Shown here: positions 33,702 to 42,672 of the stretch, in pieces | Layout: the number at the start of each line of letters is the position of its first letter | How positions within the stretch are numbered: the stretch's first letter is position 1 | NCBI RefSeq assembly: GCF_010731295.1 | Contig: NZ_AP022579.1 | Span: 2,294,001-2,358,000 of the forward strand | Reading direction: 5' to 3' | DNA from: Mycolicibacterium boenickei | GTDB lineage: Bacteria; Actinomycetota; Actinomycetes; Mycobacteriales; Mycobacteriaceae | Length of the DNA stretch: 64,000 nucleotides | Notes under the pieces: generated by a model | Database searches by the model: none | Seen by the model: the letters and a program-made list of their open reading frames with translations, nothing else | Told to the model about the DNA's origin: nothing | Position numbers and translations under genes: made by a program

Positions 33702-34778
33702 CACCACGACCGCCCCGGCCGCCAGGGCGGGCCGAAATCCGTTGTGCACGAACGGTGACACCGCGACCGGTCCGATGATCTGCCCGACGGAGTAGCCGGC
33801 GGTCAGCAGTGCCACGGCGCCTGGGAACTGCAGCAGCCGCCCCGCGGCCAGGGCCAGTGTGCTGATCCCGATGAAGGTGCCGCCGAACAGGACGGCACCG
33901 ATCAGCGCGGCGAGTCCGCTTCCGGTGCACGCCAGGATGATTCCGCCCGCCTGCAACAGTAGGGCGACGGTGAGCAGAACGGGGTGGGTGTAGCGCGAGC
34001 TCAGCCGCGCCCACAAAGCAGCGGACGGAACCGCCGCCAGACCGACCACCAGCCACGCGCCGGTGCCCAGCCGGCCCGGCGAGTGCTGCGCGATGGCCGC
34101 CACCAGAAACGTGCCGGCGATGATGTACCCGATGCCCTCGAGGGTGTAACTGCCGAACAGCAGAGCGAACGGGCGGCGCGCGGTATTGCGTTGATCGCCA
34201 GTTGTTTTGGTGCTTTCGCTGGGTCCGGCGGGGAGCATGAACCAGGCGGCGGCACCCAGCAGCGCGGTGAGACCGGCGGCCAGCCACCACGCCGTCTGCC
34301 AGCCAGCGTGCCCCGGGAGACCGAACACGAGCAGCGCCGACAGGGCGATACCGATGCCGACGCCCCCGAACGCCCAGCCCGGCAGATGCGGCGGGTGATC
34401 GTGCAGGTGATCCAGCACCGTGTTGATGGCGATGACGAACACCAGAGCGCTGGCCACCCCGGCAACCAGACGCAGCGCCGCCCAGCTGAACACGTTGCCG
34501 GTCAGGGGCATTGCCGCCAGGCTGACCACCAGCGCGATGAGCGACACCCGGCAAGCGGTGACCGACCGGGAGAGCCGGGGCGAGCACGCGCCGGCCACCG
34601 CGCCGATGAGATACCCGACGTAGTTGGCTGTGGCCAGATGCCCGGCCGCCGGCGTGCTCAGACCCGCGTGCGCGGTCATCAACGGCAGGATCGGGGTGTA
34701 CGCGAAACGCCCGATCCCCATCGCCGCGGCCAGGATCGCGGCGGTGCGCGCGACATGCATCCAGGGGTGATTGCGCAT
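33549..34778 (-). CDS. MFS transporter, YbfB/YjiJ type
   Basis: The 409-residue transporter has twelve predicted helices and the N-terminal motif AAAMGIGRFAYTPILPLM, typical of the YbfB/YjiJ branch of the major facilitator superfamily. It is located in the cytoplasmic membrane; the substrate is unknown. The last 37 or so residues are hydrophilic (SGQPRSSVPDPEVPDTAGEG onward) and lie entirely over the 3' end of the LysR gene. This tail may be an extension created when a stop was lost. An in-frame ATG at 34760 is an alternative start. Confidence 0.85.
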   Translation of the reverse strand: MRNHPWMHVARTAAILAAAMGIGRFAYTPILPLMTAHAGLSTPAAGHLATANYVGYLIGAVAGACSPRLSRSVTACRVSLIALVVSLAAMPLTGNVFSWAALRLVAGVASALVFVIAINTVLDHLHDHPPHLPGWAFGGVGIGIALSALLVFGLPGHAGWQTAWWLAAGLTALLGAAAWFMLPAGPSESTKTTGDQRNTARRPFALLFGSYTLEGIGYIIAGTFLVAAIAQHSPGRLGTGAWLVVGLAAVPSAALWARLSSRYTHPVLLTVALLLQAGGIILACTGSGLAALIGAVLFGGTFIGISTLALAAGRLLQFPGAVALLTAGYSVGQIIGPVAVSPFVHNGFRPALAAGAVVVLLAAGAALAIRVVSGQPRSSVPDPEVPDTAGEGVDHGPHGRTVLIAAPDQ

Positions 34779-34833
34779 CCGTCCATGGTGTGGCGCGACC
34801 GGCCGGGCTTTCCACGATCAAAAGCCTCGTAGG

Positions 34834-34852
34834 TGGGAGGCGCGACCTCCCA
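34834..34852. terminator. Small perfect hairpin between transporter and hydrolase genes
   Basis: TGGGAGG (34834-34840) pairs with CCTCCCA (34846-34852) around a 5-base loop. It lies about 80 bases after the stop of the hydrolase-SnoaL gene on the minus strand. CTTTTGATC follows about 10 bases further on that strand, so it could be a weak terminator. It could equally be an operator before the transporter. Confidence 0.35.
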
Positions 34853-34930
34853 GCCGCCGGCTGCCGTCGGGCAGTGGGCCGGACTGGGGAATCTGGCCGG
34901 TGACGAAAACCTGGTGCGCGAGCGCGCTCA

Positions 34931-36058
34931 TCATGCCTCCTTGAGGAAATGCGTTGGCGGGAGGACTCCGGCGAGTCGGTTCCGGATCTCGGCAGAGAAC
35001 CGCAGCACGGCTCCCAGCGGTCGGTGGTGGATCGCGGCGGAGACGACGTGTCCCTCGGTGTCGCGTTCCAGGATCGTGATGCCCCGGATCGCCATACCGC
35101 CGAAAGCCGTTGCCCGCCATTGGACATAGCTCGTGGAACCGTCGGTGGTCTCCGCGGTGAAATCGAGCGTCTCGTAGATCGAGCTCGCGGTGGCCATCAC
35201 GGCGGCCACCGCCTCGCGGCCGGAGATCGGTTCTGCGAGGGTCGTGGCGTCGAGCACCACACCGTCGGCGAAGGCCTCGGCGAAGCTGGCCTGCGACTGC
35301 TCGGCGAATGCGCGACGCCAATCCGCGGCCGTCGCGCCACCTGCGATGTCGTCGGCAAACCCCACGATCGCGGAAGCGACCTCGCTCGCGAACTCGACGT
35401 GCACCCAGTGCCCGCCGGCGTCGATCACCCGTTCACGGGCATCCGGGAAGCGTGGGGTGATCGTCGAGACCAGTTCGTCGGTGACGAAGGAGTCCGCCCT
35501 ACCTCGGATCACCAGTACCGGCCCGGTGAAATCACTCGTCCGCGGCGCATCCGGCACACCGTTGTTCCAGAGATCCACATAGCGGCTCACCATGTCGGGG
35601 TGTGCCGACTCCCCGGCGTGGGTCAATCGATCGAGTTGCTCGTCGGTGAGGGCCGGGGACAGGGCGGATCGTGCCGCGCGTTGGGCATCGGGTTCACCGC
35701 CCAAGGCCCGGAAGGGGCGCAGGGCCTTGTCAGGGAGTCGGGTGCCGCCCAGCGGGACTGGGGTGAGCAGCACCAGCCCGGTGACCTTGCCGGCGTGACC
35801 GGCGGCGACCAGTTCGGCGACCTGGGTGCCCAGGCTCTGTCCGACGACGAGGACCTCGGAGTCGACGTCATCGAGCAGCTGGCCGGCTTCGGCGGCGAGC
35901 GCCGCCAAGGTCAGGTGCGGGATCGGTTCGGCGGCCCGGGCGCCGAACCCCGGCAGCTGGTACCGAACGGCGGTCACGTCGTCGGGGAGTTCGGAAACCA
36001 GGTCGTCCCAGACGTTGACGTCGTCGAGGAAACCGTGGATGAGCAGTAGAGTCCTCAT
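34931..36058 (-). CDS. Alpha/beta hydrolase fused to a SnoaL-like domain
   Basis: The 375-residue protein has an N-terminal alpha/beta hydrolase (about 1-240): LLLIHGF oxyanion strand, nucleophile Ser75 in VVGQSLGTQ, an acid near IRGRADSFV and His in GGHWVHVEF. A second domain at about 250-370 (WRRAFAEQSQASFAEAFADG to AAIHHRPLGAVLRFS) matches the NTF2/SnoaL fold. The start at 36058 overlaps the stop of the flavin reductase gene as ATGA and fits the hydrolase N-terminus. The second domain resembles the free-standing SnoaL-type proteins and may bind the product. Confidence 0.85.
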   Translation of the reverse strand: MRTLLLIHGFLDDVNVWDDLVSELPDDVTAVRYQLPGFGARAAEPIPHLTLAALAAEAGQLLDDVDSEVLVVGQSLGTQVAELVAAGHAGKVTGLVLLTPVPLGGTRLPDKALRPFRALGGEPDAQRAARSALSPALTDEQLDRLTHAGESAHPDMVSRYVDLWNNGVPDAPRTSDFTGPVLVIRGRADSFVTDELVSTITPRFPDARERVIDAGGHWVHVEFASEVASAIVGFADDIAGGATAADWRRAFAEQSQASFAEAFADGVVLDATTLAEPISGREAVAAVMATASSIYETLDFTAETTDGSTSYVQWRATAFGGMAIRGITILERDTEGHVVSAAIHHRPLGAVLRFSAEIRNRLAGVLPPTHFLKEA

Positions 36059-36777
36059 TTCGCAGCCGCCTTCGTCGCGCCGGATGGTGACCATGCGGCG
36101 GTGTCGATGGGTGAGAAGTCAGTTGCCTTGCCGTCCAGCCGCTCGGCGCGCTGGACGGCCAGTGTCTCGGCAAGTCCCTCGGGCAGCGGGGTGGTGAAGA
36201 TGTTGTCGACCATCGTGTATTCACCGGCGAGGCGGCCGAATGCATTCAGCGCGGCGACGTCGATGCGCCCCCGCGACAGGTACAGGTCGTCGCGCACGTG
36301 GATGCGCGTCACCCGGCCCCACACCACGTGGTCGGGCAGCGGCGGCATCGGAATGATGCGGTCCACGACGCACTCGAACGAGATCGGTGACTCCGCGATG
36401 CGGGGCGCCGAGATGGTTTCCGACGGCGCCTTGGTCAGCTCGAGCGCCTCGAATTCGTCAACACCGGAATCGAATTCGAATGCGGACTGGTGGACGGCGT
36501 CGGCCTGGGCGATCGTGGCGACGTTGACGACGAACTCGCCGGTGTCACGGATGTTGACGAAGGTGTCCTTGAGGGTGACGCCGTCGGAGCGCGGCTGTAG
36601 CGAGATGGACAGGATCGGCGGCATCCGGCCGACGACGGTGAAGAACGAGACCGGCGCGATGTTGCCCACGCCCTGGGGCGAACTGGTGCTGACCCAGGCG
36701 ATCGCGCGGGGCAGGACGCTGCCGATGAGCAGCTTGTAGCTGGAGGTGGGATCGAGGTCGTCCACATCAATGATCAT
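36055..36777 (-). CDS. Flavin reductase family protein
   Basis: The 240-residue protein matches the FMN-binding split-barrel flavin reductase family: LPRAIAWVSTSSPQGVGNIA, FVNIRDTGEFVVNV and the C-terminal strand region near HVVWGRVTRIHV. It either supplies reduced flavin to a monooxygenase or reduces a substrate directly. It is the middle gene of a minus-strand operon, 13 bases after the MBL-fold gene and overlapping the hydrolase-SnoaL gene by four bases. The ATG at 36777 has GAAAGGA upstream. Confidence 0.88.
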   Translation of the reverse strand: MIIDVDDLDPTSSYKLLIGSVLPRAIAWVSTSSPQGVGNIAPVSFFTVVGRMPPILSISLQPRSDGVTLKDTFVNIRDTGEFVVNVATIAQADAVHQSAFEFDSGVDEFEALELTKAPSETISAPRIAESPISFECVVDRIIPMPPLPDHVVWGRVTRIHVRDDLYLSRGRIDVAALNAFGRLAGEYTMVDNIFTTPLPEGLAETLAVQRAERLDGKATDFSPIDTAAWSPSGATKAAAK

Positions 36778-36790
36778 GTGAAGATTCCTT

Positions 36791-37633
36791 TCAAGACAGC
36801 AGGGCCACGGCGCTGTACCAGACGGGGCCGACGTTCAGCCGGTCCGGGTAGAGCCGGGTCATATAGTCGAAAAACTCGCGAGGGCTGGGCTTTCCGGCGA
36901 TCAGCCGCTGCGCGTCGAGCAGATAGTCGCGGGTCTCGGCGAGGATGGCCGGATCGTCGGGAAGCTCTTTGTTCTTGTGCCCGGCGACCACCGCCCGTGG
37001 GCGTAGCTCCGCCACCTTGGTGAGTGCCTGCAGCCACGACTTGATCCCGCCGTGGTCGCTTTCCAGCAGGTACTGGTGTACGCCGTTGTAGGCGACGTCG
37101 CCGGCCACCACCAGCCCGATCGAGGGCACGTGCAGCACCGTGGTGTCGTCGGTGTCGGTGTGGCCGACCTCCACCGGGATCAGGCGCTCACCATCCAGCA
37201 GCAATCCTTCGGACGGAACAGGTTGGTAGACAACCGGGCTCGGTGGGATCTGGTCGGGAAAGTCGACGTCCCACATCTGCGCACGGCCCTCGACGGCCTG
37301 CTCGTGCATTTTCGAGATGGTGCCCTCGGTGGCGTAGGCGACCGCGTCGGGGAATTGCTGCAGCAGCTGGTCGGTGCCGAACCAGTGATCGCCGTGGCCG
37401 TGGGTGGCGTAGACGGATTTCAGTGTCCTGCCGGAGTTCTCGATCCACTCGGCAGTGCGGCGGATCTGATCATAAGTGAACGGCGGGTCCACGAGCACCG
37501 CGTCGCGCTCACCCAGGATGAGGGTGGATGCCACCGGCGAGGAAACGATGGGGCTGCCGTCGGGCAGTCGTTGTTCTCGGTGGCGCGGCAGGCCGTCATG
37601 GACCATGACCTCGTAGCGCAATGCGGTCATCAT
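36791..37633 (-). CDS. MBL-fold metallo-hydrolase
   Basis: The 280-residue protein has the intact dinuclear metal motif THGHGDHWFG (HxHxDH), VGHTDTDDTTVLHVP, GDVAYNGVH and AGHKNKE, which supply the other ligands in order. It most likely hydrolyses an ester, lactone or thioester in the cytoplasm. ATG at 37633 (or the adjacent ATG at 37630) has AAGGGA six bases upstream. It lies eight bases after the preceding alpha/beta hydrolase gene, so 38550 to 34931 reads as one four-gene operon of hydrolases and a flavin reductase. Confidence 0.88.
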   Translation of the reverse strand: MMTALRYEVMVHDGLPRHREQRLPDGSPIVSSPVASTLILGERDAVLVDPPFTYDQIRRTAEWIENSGRTLKSVYATHGHGDHWFGTDQLLQQFPDAVAYATEGTISKMHEQAVEGRAQMWDVDFPDQIPPSPVVYQPVPSEGLLLDGERLIPVEVGHTDTDDTTVLHVPSIGLVVAGDVAYNGVHQYLLESDHGGIKSWLQALTKVAELRPRAVVAGHKNKELPDDPAILAETRDYLLDAQRLIAGKPSPREFFDYMTRLYPDRLNVGPVWYSAVALLS

Positions 37634-37641
37634 GTGTCCCT

Positions 37642-38550
37642 TCATAATTCGGATCGGGTGAGATGCTGGGTGAACCAGTCCTTGGCGGCACCGGCGGCCT
37701 GGTCGAACTTGTCGAGATAGGGTTCGAAGTGTCCGCCGGGAATGGTCACGAGCTTCTTGGGCTCCAGTGCCCGCTCGTAGGCGGCGAGCGCCACGTCGGC
37801 GACCGTGACGGTGTCCTGCAGGCCGACGATCATCAGCAGCGGGGTCGGCGAGACCCGGTCGACCCAGATGCCCGGCTCGTACATCCGTGCCGCGCGCGAT
37901 GAGCGGACGGTCATGCAGTTGTGCCACACGGTCTCCGGCGTGGTCGGCTGGGTGTAGAAGGCGATGGCATCGGGCGACCGGTACGCGGCCGGGACTCCCG
38001 GATCGTCGCTCACCACCGCCTGCAGGGTCGGAGGCTCGCCGCGGAACTCGGCCCGGTCGTTCTCGATGAACTGGGCTTGCAGGTTCGCGACCTGATCGGG
38101 CGGCACCCGGCGCAGGCTCTGCTGATAGCCGCTGATGGTGGGCACCTGCGCCACCACCGCCCGCAATCTGCGGTCGGTGGCGCCGAGCACGATGGCGTGC
38201 CCGCCCGCGTAGCTGGTGCCCCACACCCCGATCCGCTCGGGGTCGACGTCCGGTCGGCTCTCCAGGAACGAGATGGCCCGGCGCCAGTCCGCGATCTGCG
38301 TCCAGGGGTCGACGTCGTAGCGGGGCACGCCGTCGCTCGCGCCGAAACCCCGGTGATCGTGTACCAGCACCACGAACCCGGCGTCGGCGAAGAATCGGGC
38401 GAATCGCTCCAGACCGTGCTCCTTCACCCCGGCGAACCCGTGGGCCATGGTGATCGCCGGATGCGGTCCCGGGCCGGTCGGCTGGAACAACCATCCGCGC
38501 AGCGTCACGGCGCCTTCGCCGGTGAACTCGATGTCGTGTCGTTCGCTCAT
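37642..38550 (-). CDS. Alpha/beta hydrolase (dienelactone hydrolase-like)
   Basis: The 302-residue alpha/beta hydrolase shows the TMAHGFAGVKEHGLERFARF oxyanion region, the nucleophile in GVWGTSYAGGHA, the acid around IVGLQDTVTVADV and His in PGGHFEPYLD. Esterase, lactonase or peptidase activity is possible. ATG at 38550 (SERHDIEFTGEG) fits the family; the longer upstream frame is antisense to the XRE gene. It heads the hydrolase/flavin reductase operon and is divergent from the XRE regulator at 38634 across 83 bases, so it may be controlled by it. Confidence 0.87.
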   Translation of the reverse strand: MSERHDIEFTGEGAVTLRGWLFQPTGPGPHPAITMAHGFAGVKEHGLERFARFFADAGFVVLVHDHRGFGASDGVPRYDVDPWTQIADWRRAISFLESRPDVDPERIGVWGTSYAGGHAIVLGATDRRLRAVVAQVPTISGYQQSLRRVPPDQVANLQAQFIENDRAEFRGEPPTLQAVVSDDPGVPAAYRSPDAIAFYTQPTTPETVWHNCMTVRSSRAARMYEPGIWVDRVSPTPLLMIVGLQDTVTVADVALAAYERALEPKKLVTIPGGHFEPYLDKFDQAAGAAKDWFTQHLTRSEL

Positions 38551-38633
38551 GCCTCTACGCTGGGCGCTCCCGACATCGGGTGGGAACGCCACGTTGATCC
38601 TGGTATCGGTAGGGACAGGCTTACGCTCAACAG

Positions 38634-39440
38634 GTGGCGGCGAAGAACAATGCCCTGGGCGACTACCTGCGGTCCCGGCGCGAACAGATCCGCCCCGAGG
38701 ACGTCGGCCTCCTCGGTGGTTCCCGGCGTCGAGTCGCCGGACTGCGCCGCGAGGAACTCGCATTGTTGGCAGGCATCAGTTCCGATTACTACCTGCGGCT
38801 CGAGCAGGGCCGCGACAAGAACCCGTCTGCGCAGGTTCTCGAGGCGCTCGCCCGGGCGCTGCAACTGGACATCAAGGGCACCGAGTATCTGCACCAGCTG
38901 GCCGGCCAGACCGGAACCCATTGGGAACAAGGTGATCTCGAAGAGGCGGTGGACGGGCTGGACGAGCTGATCGACCAGTTCCCGATGCCCGCGATCGTGG
39001 CCAACAGGTATCAGGATGTGCTGGCGGCCAATGCGGTTGCCAGGGCCCTCGCCCCGGCATTCGAGCCCGGAGAGAACTTCCTGAGATGGCGGCTGCTCGA
39101 GCCGGCCGCGCGCGATTTCTTCGTGGATTGGGATGAGGCCACCGATATCGCGGTGAGCGGGCTACGTGAGGTTGCGGGCAGTTATCCCGACGACCCGTGG
39201 CTGCGTCAGATGATCGACGAACTGTCTTCTGCCAGTGAACGATTCCGTGAGCTGTGGGCGCGCGCCGATGTCGGGTACCGCCCGGGGATCACCCACGTGC
39301 GTCATCCCCGGGTCGGTGAGCTGTACCTGCACCGCAACCGCCTGCACGTACCCCACTCGGGCGGTCAGCACGTGATCACCTTCCGTGCCGACCCCGGCAG
39401 TGCCTCGGAACGGGCGCTCGAAGAGCTCCGCTCCGGATAG
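38634..39440 (+). CDS. XRE family regulator with MmyB-like ligand-binding domain
   Basis: The 268-residue protein has an N-terminal helix-turn-helix (about 10-75, RRVAGLRREELALLAGISSD and YYLRLEQGRDKNPSAQVLEA) and a C-terminal MmyB-like PAS-type domain. That domain is known to bind fatty-acid-like ligands in family members. GTG at 38634 is the first fitting start. It is divergent from the hydrolase operon (38550 to 34931) and is probably its regulator. Small-molecule control of dehydrogenase or hydrolase genes is the common setting for this family. Confidence 0.9.
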   Translation: MAAKNNALGDYLRSRREQIRPEDVGLLGGSRRRVAGLRREELALLAGISSDYYLRLEQGRDKNPSAQVLEALARALQLDIKGTEYLHQLAGQTGTHWEQGDLEEAVDGLDELIDQFPMPAIVANRYQDVLAANAVARALAPAFEPGENFLRWRLLEPAARDFFVDWDEATDIAVSGLREVAGSYPDDPWLRQMIDELSSASERFRELWARADVGYRPGITHVRHPRVGELYLHRNRLHVPHSGGQHVITFRADPGSASERALEELRSG

Positions 39441-39583
39441 CAGCTGAGCCTGCCCCTGCTGCTCCCAGGATCGGTGGGATATCCCCAGCCGGTTCCGGTC
39501 CGCGCCACGGTGGAGAAGTCCACCTATCAGCGCCACTGCGGAGCCGACACGGGAATCCGGTCATCACGAAGGAGCTCAGAGAA

Positions 39584-40306
39584 ATGAAACTGCTCGACGA
39601 AGTCATCGCAGCCTACGGAGGATTGGATCGCTGGAACGAGATCGAATCCATCCGCATCCACCAGACCATCGGCGGAGCGCTCTGGAAGATCAAGGGCGTC
39701 GACGGCATCCTCGACGAGTCGATCGTCGAGATCCGTCCCAGGGAGCAGCGCGCTTGGCACAGCCCGCTGCCGCGCCCAGGATTTCGGTCGTCGTACAGTC
39801 CGGCGCGCGTGCAGATCGAGACGGATGAGGAGTCGCCACGGGTCGTGGAGACCCTGTCGTCGCCCCGCGAATCTTTCGCCGGGCACACGCTCGAGACGCC
39901 GTGGACGCACCTGCAACTGGCCTACTTCGCCGGCTACGCGATGTGGACCTACCTGTCCGAGCCGTACTCGCTGACGTTTCCCGGTGTCGAGACCGAGGAG
40001 CTCGGTGCGTGGCGCGAGGACGGGGAGACCTGGCGTCGGTTGGGCGTGCGCTACCCCGACAGCATCGCCACACACAGCGCCGATCAAACCCTCTATGTCG
40101 ACTCGGACGGGCTGATCCGCCGGCGTGATTACCGCGTCGACATCGCCGCTGATTCCCCGGCCGCGCACTATTCGCGCAACCATCTGATGGTCGACGGCAT
40201 CGTGTTGCCGATGAACCGCATCGTCTACGTCGCCGACGATGCCGGGTATCCGCTGCGCGACATGGTCACCGTGACAATCGACATCGATGACGTCACGGTC
40301 ACCTGA
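39584..40306 (+). CDS. Conserved hypothetical protein, beta-rich
   Basis: The 240-residue protein starts KLLDEVIAAYGGLDRWNEIE and then alternates beta strands and turns through HLQLAYFAGYAMWTYLSEPY to the end. The pattern suggests an antiparallel beta structure that could hold a hydrophobic ligand, like lipoprotein-carrier-type folds, but I do not recognise a named family. No signal peptide or membrane helix is visible. ATG at 39584 has AAGGAG nine to ten bases upstream. It follows the XRE regulator in the same direction by 143 bases. Function unknown. Confidence 0.7.
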   Translation: MKLLDEVIAAYGGLDRWNEIESIRIHQTIGGALWKIKGVDGILDESIVEIRPREQRAWHSPLPRPGFRSSYSPARVQIETDEESPRVVETLSSPRESFAGHTLETPWTHLQLAYFAGYAMWTYLSEPYSLTFPGVETEELGAWREDGETWRRLGVRYPDSIATHSADQTLYVDSDGLIRRRDYRVDIAADSPAAHYSRNHLMVDGIVLPMNRIVYVADDAGYPLRDMVTVTIDIDDVTVT

Positions 40307-40395
40307 GACTCCTTGTGGGTGATCCAGTCGGGCTCCGTGAGGGCCGGCCGCGGATTCGCCGTGTGCGGCCGCCGGAAGTGGCACGATCAGTGGAT

Positions 40396-40740
40396 ATGGA
40401 GAAGATCTCGCTCACCGCGATCGCCCGTCAGCAGTTGGCCTCAGCCCGCACGGCCAATAGCGGACGCAGTGCTCACACCGTCTACGGCGGGCATGAGCAC
40501 CAGCTGCGCCAGACCCTGATCGCGATGACCGCGGGCACCGGGCTCGACGAGCATGAGAGCCCGGGTGAAGCGACGCTCCAGGTGATCGAGGGCCGGGTCA
40601 AGCTGGCCAACTCCGAGGCCAGCTGGGAAGGTTCGCCCGGCGATCACATCGTGATTCCGCGGACGCGGCACAGCCTGCACGCGCTCGAGGATTCGGTGGT
40701 GCTGCTGACCGTCGTCAAGGCCATGGGGCCGCACACCTGA
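40396..40740 (+). CDS. Cupin domain protein
   Basis: The 114-residue protein is a single-domain cupin. Motif 1 is seen around DEHESPGEATLQVIEGRVKL, with metal-ligand-like His and Glu, and motif 2 around SPGDHIVIPRTRHSLHALED. It is small and probably cytoplasmic. It could be a metal-dependent enzyme or a sensor. ATG at 40396 was chosen, and GTG at 40390 is in frame just before it; no strong ribosome site separates them. The P450 gene follows after an 88-base gap with two palindromes. Confidence 0.82.
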   Translation: MEKISLTAIARQQLASARTANSGRSAHTVYGGHEHQLRQTLIAMTAGTGLDEHESPGEATLQVIEGRVKLANSEASWEGSPGDHIVIPRTRHSLHALEDSVVLLTVVKAMGPHT

Positions 40741-40774
40741 GGTTGACCCTGGCCTCAACCCGATACCGGCGGTA
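40741..40774 (+). promoter_or_regulatory. Two palindromes before the P450 gene
   Basis: GGTTGA-N8-TCAACC (40741-40760) begins directly after the cupin stop, and TACCG-G-CGGTA (40764-40774) follows. Both lie in the gap upstream of the cytochrome P450 start at 40829. They are likely operator sites, although no matching regulator is adjacent. Confidence 0.4.
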
Positions 40775-40828
40775 CTGTATACCCCGAGTCCGGGTCAGTT
40801 GCCCGGCGCTCACCGGGGAGGTGGCCGG

Positions 40829-42347
40829 ATGACTGTGCCCAGCGCAGAAACTTCGCAAGGCACGTGCCCAGTTCGTGGGGCCGGGGCATTGCACCCACCG
40901 CGCTGGGCGCCGACGCCGGTGCGTTGGCAGCGCACCGAGGTCGGCTACCTCACATCGTGGTGGCTGGCCCTCAAGGCGATCCGGGCCGGCTACCGGCACA
41001 CCATCTACGAGTACGCCACCGAACTGCCGGGCCAGGACGACATCGTCGTCGCCCGCACGCCGTTGGCCAAGTTCGTTGTGGTGCGCAATCCCGACATCGC
41101 CCGTCACGTGCTGGTTTCCAATCAGGACAACTACGCCAAGAATGCCGAGTACGACCTGCTGGCGGTGGCGTTCGGGCGAGGTCTGGTCACCGATCTCAAT
41201 GATGAACTGTGGCAACGCAACCGGCGTTTGGTCCAGCCGATCTTCGCCAAGCGGCAGGTGGATGCCTTCGCGCCGCAGATGACCGATGCGAGTGTGGCCG
41301 CAGCCCGGCGCTGGGAGGCGAACCTGGCTGCCGGTCAACCGGTGGACATCGCCGCCGAGATGAACTACGTGACCTTGGACATCATCGCCCGCACGATGTT
41401 CGGCATCGAGCTCAACGGCAGGCTCGCGGAACAGATGCGCACAGACTTCGCCCGTCTGCTCACGCTTTTCGGCTACGGATTCCTTCTCGGTGCGGCCCGA
41501 CCGCTGCGCCGGATCGCCGAGGGGTTCTCGTCACCGCGGTTCTCGATCAACGCGTTGCGGCGCGGCGCGTGGCTGGTGGCGCCCAGGGCTCGGCGCGGCT
41601 TGCGGCGCATCGAACGCTTCATCGATCAGCTGATCGCCGACCATCGAGCGTACGGACAATCTGCTGGCGCTGCTGATCGCCGCCGAGGATCCCGAAACCG
41701 GTTACCGCTATAGCGATCTGGAGATCCGCGATGAGGTCATGACGTTCCTCGGTGCGGGCTTCGAAACCACCGCGGCGGCACTGGCGTGGACCTGGTACCT
41801 GCTGTCGCAGAACCCCGACGCCCGCGACCGGCTGGGACGTGAGCTCGATGATGTGCTCGGCGGTCGGGAACCTACCGCGGACGATGTCGAGAACCTGCCG
41901 TGGACGCAGGCCGTGGTGGCCGAAGCGATGCGCGTCTACCCGCCCATCATGGGCGTGGCCCGGGTGGCGAAATCCGATGACGTGCTGGGTGATTACCCGA
42001 TCAAGGCCGGTACCAGCGTCGCCATTCTCACCCACAGCGTGCACCACAACGGCCGGGTGTGGGAGAACGCCGACAGCTACGATCCGGCGCGGTTCCTGAA
42101 GGAGAACCTGGACGGACCGCAGCGTCGCGCCCAGATGCCGTTCGGGGCGGGCCGGCGGATGTGCATTGCCTCGGGTTTCGCCAGTTTTGAAGCCACGCTG
42201 GTGATCGCCACCCTCGCGCAGCGTTTCGAGCTGGACCTCGTGCCGGGTCAACGGTTACGCCGCGAGCTGACCTTTACCGGTGGCCCGGACGGTGAACTGC
42301 TGATGACAGTGCGCAGGCGCGCTGTCAGCGGTGGGTCAGCACGTTGA
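40829..42347 (+). pseudogene. Cytochrome P450, frame broken near 41650
   Basis: The first part (40829 to about 41645) encodes the P450 N-terminal half, with ELWQRNRRLVQPIFAKRQ (the C-helix WxxxR region) and TLDIIARTMFGIEL. The frame then shifts by +1. The remaining product, beginning near TDNLLALLIAAEDPETG, carries the I-helix GAGFETTAAAL and the haem-binding loop FGAGRRMCIAS with the axial Cys. Frame 1 stops at 41713. A small deletion of 3n+2 bases, or insertion of 3n+1, explains it. The usual Gly after the haem Cys-x is Ala. The redox partner is not encoded nearby. A sequencing error is possible. Confidence 0.8.
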
Positions 42348-42672
42348 CCACGTTGCCCGCCGCGTCGGCGAAGAAGAACCGCCGTACACCCCACTCCTCG
42401 TCGCTGAGCGGATGCACGATCTCCACGCCGGCCTCGACCGCGGCGGCATACGCGGCGTCGACGTCGTCGACTTCGATCGACACCGACGGATTCACCGGTG
42501 CGGTGGCGTCCTTGGTCATCAGGCTGACCTGATGCCGAAGCTCGGCATCGGCCAGGGTGACGATCCAGCCGTGGTTCATCACCTCGGTCAGGCCCAGCGT
42601 CTGGGTGTACACCGCTGCGGTCGTGGCGAGGTCCGACACCGTGAGTACCGGCATCACCCGCAGCACGGTCAT
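42325..42672 (-). CDS. VOC (glyoxalase/bleomycin resistance) family protein
   Basis: The 115-residue protein contains one vicinal-oxygen-chelate module pair: VLRVMPVLTVSDLATTAAVY at the N-terminus, VSIEVDDVDAAYAAAVEAGV in the centre and GVRRFFFADAAGNVVNVLTH at the end. These proteins are metal-dependent lyases, dioxygenases or antibiotic-binding proteins; the ligand is unknown. It overlaps the ercc3 start region by four bases (ATGA) as a downstream operon partner and overlaps the convergent P450 end by 23 bases. It marks the right edge of the accessory block. Confidence 0.87.
   Translation of the reverse strand: MTVLRVMPVLTVSDLATTAAVYTQTLGLTEVMNHGWIVTLADAELRHQVSLMTKDATAPVNPSVSIEVDDVDAAYAAAVEAGVEIVHPLSDEEWGVRRFFFADAAGNVVNVLTHR

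Noticed and set aside
41640..41713. Programmed ribosomal frameshift in the P450 gene
   Set aside because: No slippery heptamer or downstream structure is evident, and bacterial P450 genes are not known to use frameshifting; mutation or read error is simpler.
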